Assembly (NCBI GenBank): GCA_023144115.1
Contig: JAGLGH010000108.1
Location: 1-5,829, forward strand
Length of the DNA stretch: 5,829 nt
Direction: 5' to 3'
From: Nanobdellota archaeon
Lineage (GTDB): Archaea; Nanobdellota; Nanobdellia; Woesearchaeales; JAGLGH01
Shown: positions 3,116 to 5,829 of the stretch, piece after piece
Layout: every line of letters starts with the position of its first letter
How positions within the stretch are numbered: position 1 is the first letter of the stretch
The notes under the pieces: model-generated
Databases searched by the model: none
The model's input: the letters and a program-made list of their open reading frames with translations, nothing else
Told to the model about the DNA's origin: nothing
Position numbers and translations under genes: made by a program

Positions 3116-5829
3116 ATGCAAGATAAGAAAGATGATGAAATATCCATTGATTTTAGCAAGATTACAAAATTCTTCAAGAGAAGCAAGAAAAAAGAACACC
3201 AGCATGATGCAGGAACAGATGATTCTTCTATGAGCCATGAGCCAGATAAAGAAGAAAATATCTCAATAGATGTCAAATCAATCATGGCTACTGTAAAAAA
3301 ATACTGGGTGCCGCTTCTAATTCTTATTCCCATATTATTAAGCATAGGCTTCAGAGCCCAGCCATTTTTCCTCCCTATAACAGATGATTGGGCTGAAAGC
3401 ACTGTATATTCTGGAATTAAAGCAAACCTTGCTGAACAGATAAACCAGCAATATCCAAACCTCCCTGCTGAGAATCAGGCAATGATAATAGAAGAACAAC
3501 TGGCAAATATGAAGGAGACTTATGGAAATGAAATAAAGCAGCAGATAGAAAGCACGTCAATGGGTTTTAAATCCAGAATGCAGGATGAAAACGGTCAGAC
3601 ATACCTTCTTGCAATAGATCCTTATCTATGGTACGGCAATTCAAAAAATTATATTGAAAACGGTCAGTTTGGCAACTCACACAAAGATGGAGAAAACTGG
3701 TATGACCTTAGGAACGGCAGACTTGGTCTGTCTCCAGGAATGCCATTCAACTCAGTCATGACAGTGCTTGTATACAAAATAATACATCCATTCAATAAAG
3801 ATTTCTCAGTCATGGCAGCAGCATTTCTTGTACCTCTTATAATAATGACTCTCGCAGTGATTCCAGTATTTTTTATCACAAGAAAATTCGCAGGCAATAT
3901 AGCAGGATTTTTCGCAGCAGCAATATTCGCAATCCATCCTGCACTTCTTGGCAGGACAGTTGCAGGATTCTCTGATACTGACCCATATACAGTCTTTTTC
4001 CCTTTGCTTGCTATCTGGCTTTTCTTTGAAGCTCTTGATGCAAATACAACAAAAAATAAATATACTTTGCTCAGCCTGTCAGGACTCAGTCTGGCATTAT
4101 TCAATACTGCATGGTATGGATGGTGGTACACATTTGATTTCATTATTGCTACAATGGGAATCTATCTTATATATCATATCTTCACAAACTTCAGCCATAT
4201 AAAAAAGGATGTTTCAGGATTTGTCAAAGGAAGGCAAGTAAAGCAGTTCTTCTCTGTTCTTTTATCTCTCACAGGTGCATTTATTGTGTTCAGAGGGATT
4301 CTTGCACTATTCATAAAAACTGATAGTGTTCTTATAGGATTCAAGGCAGCCTATCAGGCTTTGATTGAACAGCCACTCTGGTTCATAAATATAAAAGCAG
4401 TAGCAATAAGTTCAATCTGGCCAAACGTTCTTACTACAGTAGCAGAACTTAATGCAGGATCATGGTCACAAATAATAGGGTCTCTTGGAGGACAGCTACT
4501 ATTTGGAATAAGCATAATAGGCATCTTCCTGCTGATGTTTAAAGCAAGAGCAGCAGAAGAGAAATACTGCAGATTTGTTATATTGATTGTTGTATGGTTT
4601 GCAGCTTCAATATATGCATCACTGACAAGCCAGAGATTCATCGCGCTTATCGCTCCAGTATTTGCTATTGCATTTGGAAGCGCATTAGGTATCATCTATG
4701 ATTATGCGAGCAAATGGACATCAAAAGAGCTTAACTTAAATAAGATTCTTGTCAAATCAGTAATGATAATATTATGTCTTGTCCTGCTTATATCACCAAT
4801 AAATTCAGCTAATGCAACAGTAAAAAGCGAGATTCCATCATATACTGATGCCTGGCATGAAAGCCTCACTGCAATAAAAGATACTTCAGATGACGCAATC
4901 ATAACATCCTGGTGGGACTTTGGTCATTGGTTTGTTGCAATGAGTGAAAGAAGAGTGACTTTTGACGGCGGCGACCAAGGCAACAGAATCCACTGGGTAG
5001 GAAAAAGCCTTCTTACTAATGACGAAGATGAGGCAATTGGCATACTCAGAATGCTTAACTGCGGCCAGGAACTTGCTTTTGACACTCTTGAGAATTATAC
5101 AAATGATTCTTACAAAGCAAAAATGATTATTGATGAGATCATCATGATGGATAAGTCTAATGCAGATAAAGCTTTGAAAAAAGCAGATTTAGATACTAAG
5201 CAACGCGCAGAGATATTGGCTCTTACGCACTGCGATGACATCATAGACCAGTATTACATAACATCCCAGGATATGGTAAGCAAAGCAGGAGTCTGGGCAC
5301 ATTTCGGAAGCTGGAATTTCACAAGATCAAACATGTATAACAAAGTAAATAAAATGACAGAAACAGAGGGAACACGAGTACTTGTAAAAGAGTTCAACCT
5401 GTCTGAAAAAGAAGCTAACAAAATATTCTATGAAATCAAGACAACACCTGCTGACCAATGGGTGACTACCTGGCCTAATTTTGCCTCAGAGCTCTCAGAT
5501 TGCACTGCTAAGGATGATATGATTATATGCCAAAATGGCCTTATTGTAAATATGACTAATTATGATGCATATCTTTCATTAAAAAGTGGAATGCAAAATG
5601 TCAAGTCACTGGTATATGCAGGAGAGGATGATTTGATTGAAAAGAATTTCAATGGCAGCACAATCCCATACAGCGCAGCATTAGTGCCTAATGGCGCTGG
5701 TTATAAATCAATAATCATGGATCCAATGCTTGCCAAAAGCACTTTCACAAGATTGTTCTTCTTTAACGGACTTGGGTCAAAATACTTCAGGATGTTCAGC
5801 GACAAGACAACATTCATGGGGCTTAAGAT
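3116..5829 (+). CDS. aglB: STT3/AglB oligosaccharyltransferase, 3'-truncated by window edge
   Basis: This membrane enzyme transfers a lipid-linked glycan onto Asn of N-X-S/T sequons on the outer face of the membrane. I read 904 codons without a stop, from the ATG at 3116 to the window end. The order is: charged cytoplasmic tail (1-62), first membrane helix (about 64-79), a long external loop with DPYLWYG carrying the first catalytic Asp (D168), several helices (for example 233-254 and 262-278), and GFSDTDPY with the second acidic motif (D287, D289). TVAE (441-444) matches the TIxE external-loop motif, and R507 lies in SQRFIALIAP. The last helix is about 544-563, followed by a soluble domain starting near 565 with WWDFGHW (599-605), the acceptor-binding WWDYG block with Phe for Tyr. 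TRLFFFNG-SKYF (878-891) is typical of the C-terminal domain. DPMLAK (869-874) may be a DK-like motif. The loop between helix 1 and D168 is longer than in crystallised relatives, a style I associate with DPANN archaea. Confidence 0.95.
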   Translation, partial: MQDKKDDEISIDFSKITKFFKRSKKKEHQHDAGTDDSSMSHEPDKEENISIDVKSIMATVKKYWVPLLILIPILLSIGFRAQPFFLPITDDWAESTVYSGIKANLAEQINQQYPNLPAENQAMIIEEQLANMKETYGNEIKQQIESTSMGFKSRMQDENGQTYLLAIDPYLWYGNSKNYIENGQFGNSHKDGENWYDLRNGRLGLSPGMPFNSVMTVLVYKIIHPFNKDFSVMAAAFLVPLIIMTLAVIPVFFITRKFAGNIAGFFAAAIFAIHPALLGRTVAGFSDTDPYTVFFPLLAIWLFFEALDANTTKNKYTLLSLSGLSLALFNTAWYGWWYTFDFIIATMGIYLIYHIFTNFSHIKKDVSGFVKGRQVKQFFSVLLSLTGAFIVFRGILALFIKTDSVLIGFKAAYQALIEQPLWFINIKAVAISSIWPNVLTTVAELNAGSWSQIIGSLGGQLLFGISIIGIFLLMFKARAAEEKYCRFVILIVVWFAASIYASLTSQRFIALIAPVFAIAFGSALGIIYDYASKWTSKELNLNKILVKSVMIILCLVLLISPINSANATVKSEIPSYTDAWHESLTAIKDTSDDAIITSWWDFGHWFVAMSERRVTFDGGDQGNRIHWVGKSLLTNDEDEAIGILRMLNCGQELAFDTLENYTNDSYKAKMIIDEIIMMDKSNADKALKKADLDTKQRAEILALTHCDDIIDQYYITSQDMVSKAGVWAHFGSWNFTRSNMYNKVNKMTETEGTRVLVKEFNLSEKEANKIFYEIKTTPADQWVTTWPNFASELSDCTAKDDMIICQNGLIVNMTNYDAYLSLKSGMQNVKSLVYAGEDDLIEKNFNGSTIPYSAALVPNGAGYKSIIMDPMLAKSTFTRLFFFNGLGSKYFRMFSDKTTFMGLK
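3140..3286 (+). other. Internal ISID repeat in the AglB cytoplasmic tail
   Basis: Residues 8-16 (EISIDFSKI) and 48-56 (NISIDVKSI) share the pattern (E/N)ISID(x)2-3(K/S)I at 40-residue spacing. Each is followed by a basic helix-like run, KFFKRSKKK in the first and MATVKKYW in the second, the latter leading into the first membrane helix. Between them is an acidic, Ser/His-rich linker (27-47). This looks like a duplicated amphipathic membrane-proximal segment. Its function is unknown. Confidence 0.5.

Noticed and set aside
3041..3402. Two overlapping minus-strand open frames across the aglB promoter and 5' end
   Set aside because: They are antisense to the aglB tail and first helix, and the plus-strand frame has a strong ribosome site and family motifs.
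3664..4902. Other open frames inside aglB, minus strand (3664-4143, 4354-4695, 4702-4902) and plus strand (3948-4202)
   Set aside because: aglB is open throughout and carries conserved motifs in this stretch, so these are out-of-frame shadows.

Overview
This window most likely comes from an archaeon, and the style of the genes points to a DPANN-type lineage such as Woesearchaeota or Pacearchaeota. That placement is inference from protein style, not from a search. The grounds are an archaeal-type STT3/AglB oligosaccharyltransferase with a long first extracytoplasmic loop, an archaeal ATPase of the ATPase_2 + DUF234 type, archaeal TATA-like boxes with one apparently leaderless start, a G-rich Shine-Dalgarno site before the last gene, and AGA/AGG and ATA codons throughout. 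All four genes lie on the + strand.

Layout. Bases 1-600 are the 3' end of a phosphoenolpyruvate synthase gene (ppsA). Bases 601-773 are non-coding: a weak hairpin after ppsA, then two diverged copies of a promoter-like unit (659-709 and 743-787). The second copy carries the promoter and start codon of the next gene. Bases 774-2147 encode an archaeal ATPase with an intact Walker A/B pair and a C-terminal nuclease-like domain. Bases 2166-3035, 18 nt downstream and probably in the same operon, encode a class II Fic protein (predicted AMP-transferase). Bases 3036-3115 hold a TATA-like box, a 10-bp palindrome and a strong ribosome binding site. Bases 3116-5829 are the 5' part, 904 codons, of an STT3/AglB gene that runs off the right edge.

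How the genes fit together. ppsA (gluconeogenesis) and aglB (protein N-glycosylation) look like resident housekeeping genes, with about 40-48% G+C in the lines I counted (one aglB line gave 35%). The ATPase-Fic pair between them is clearly more AT-rich, about 22-30% G+C in the lines I counted. It has its own promoter and looks like an acquired two-gene cassette. A nuclease-like ATPase next to a self-inhibited Fic protein could be a stress, toxin or defence module, but the sequence does not prove any such role. The most unusual signal is the duplicated, dyad-containing promoter unit in front of the ATPase, in which the two copies differ by a compensatory base pair.
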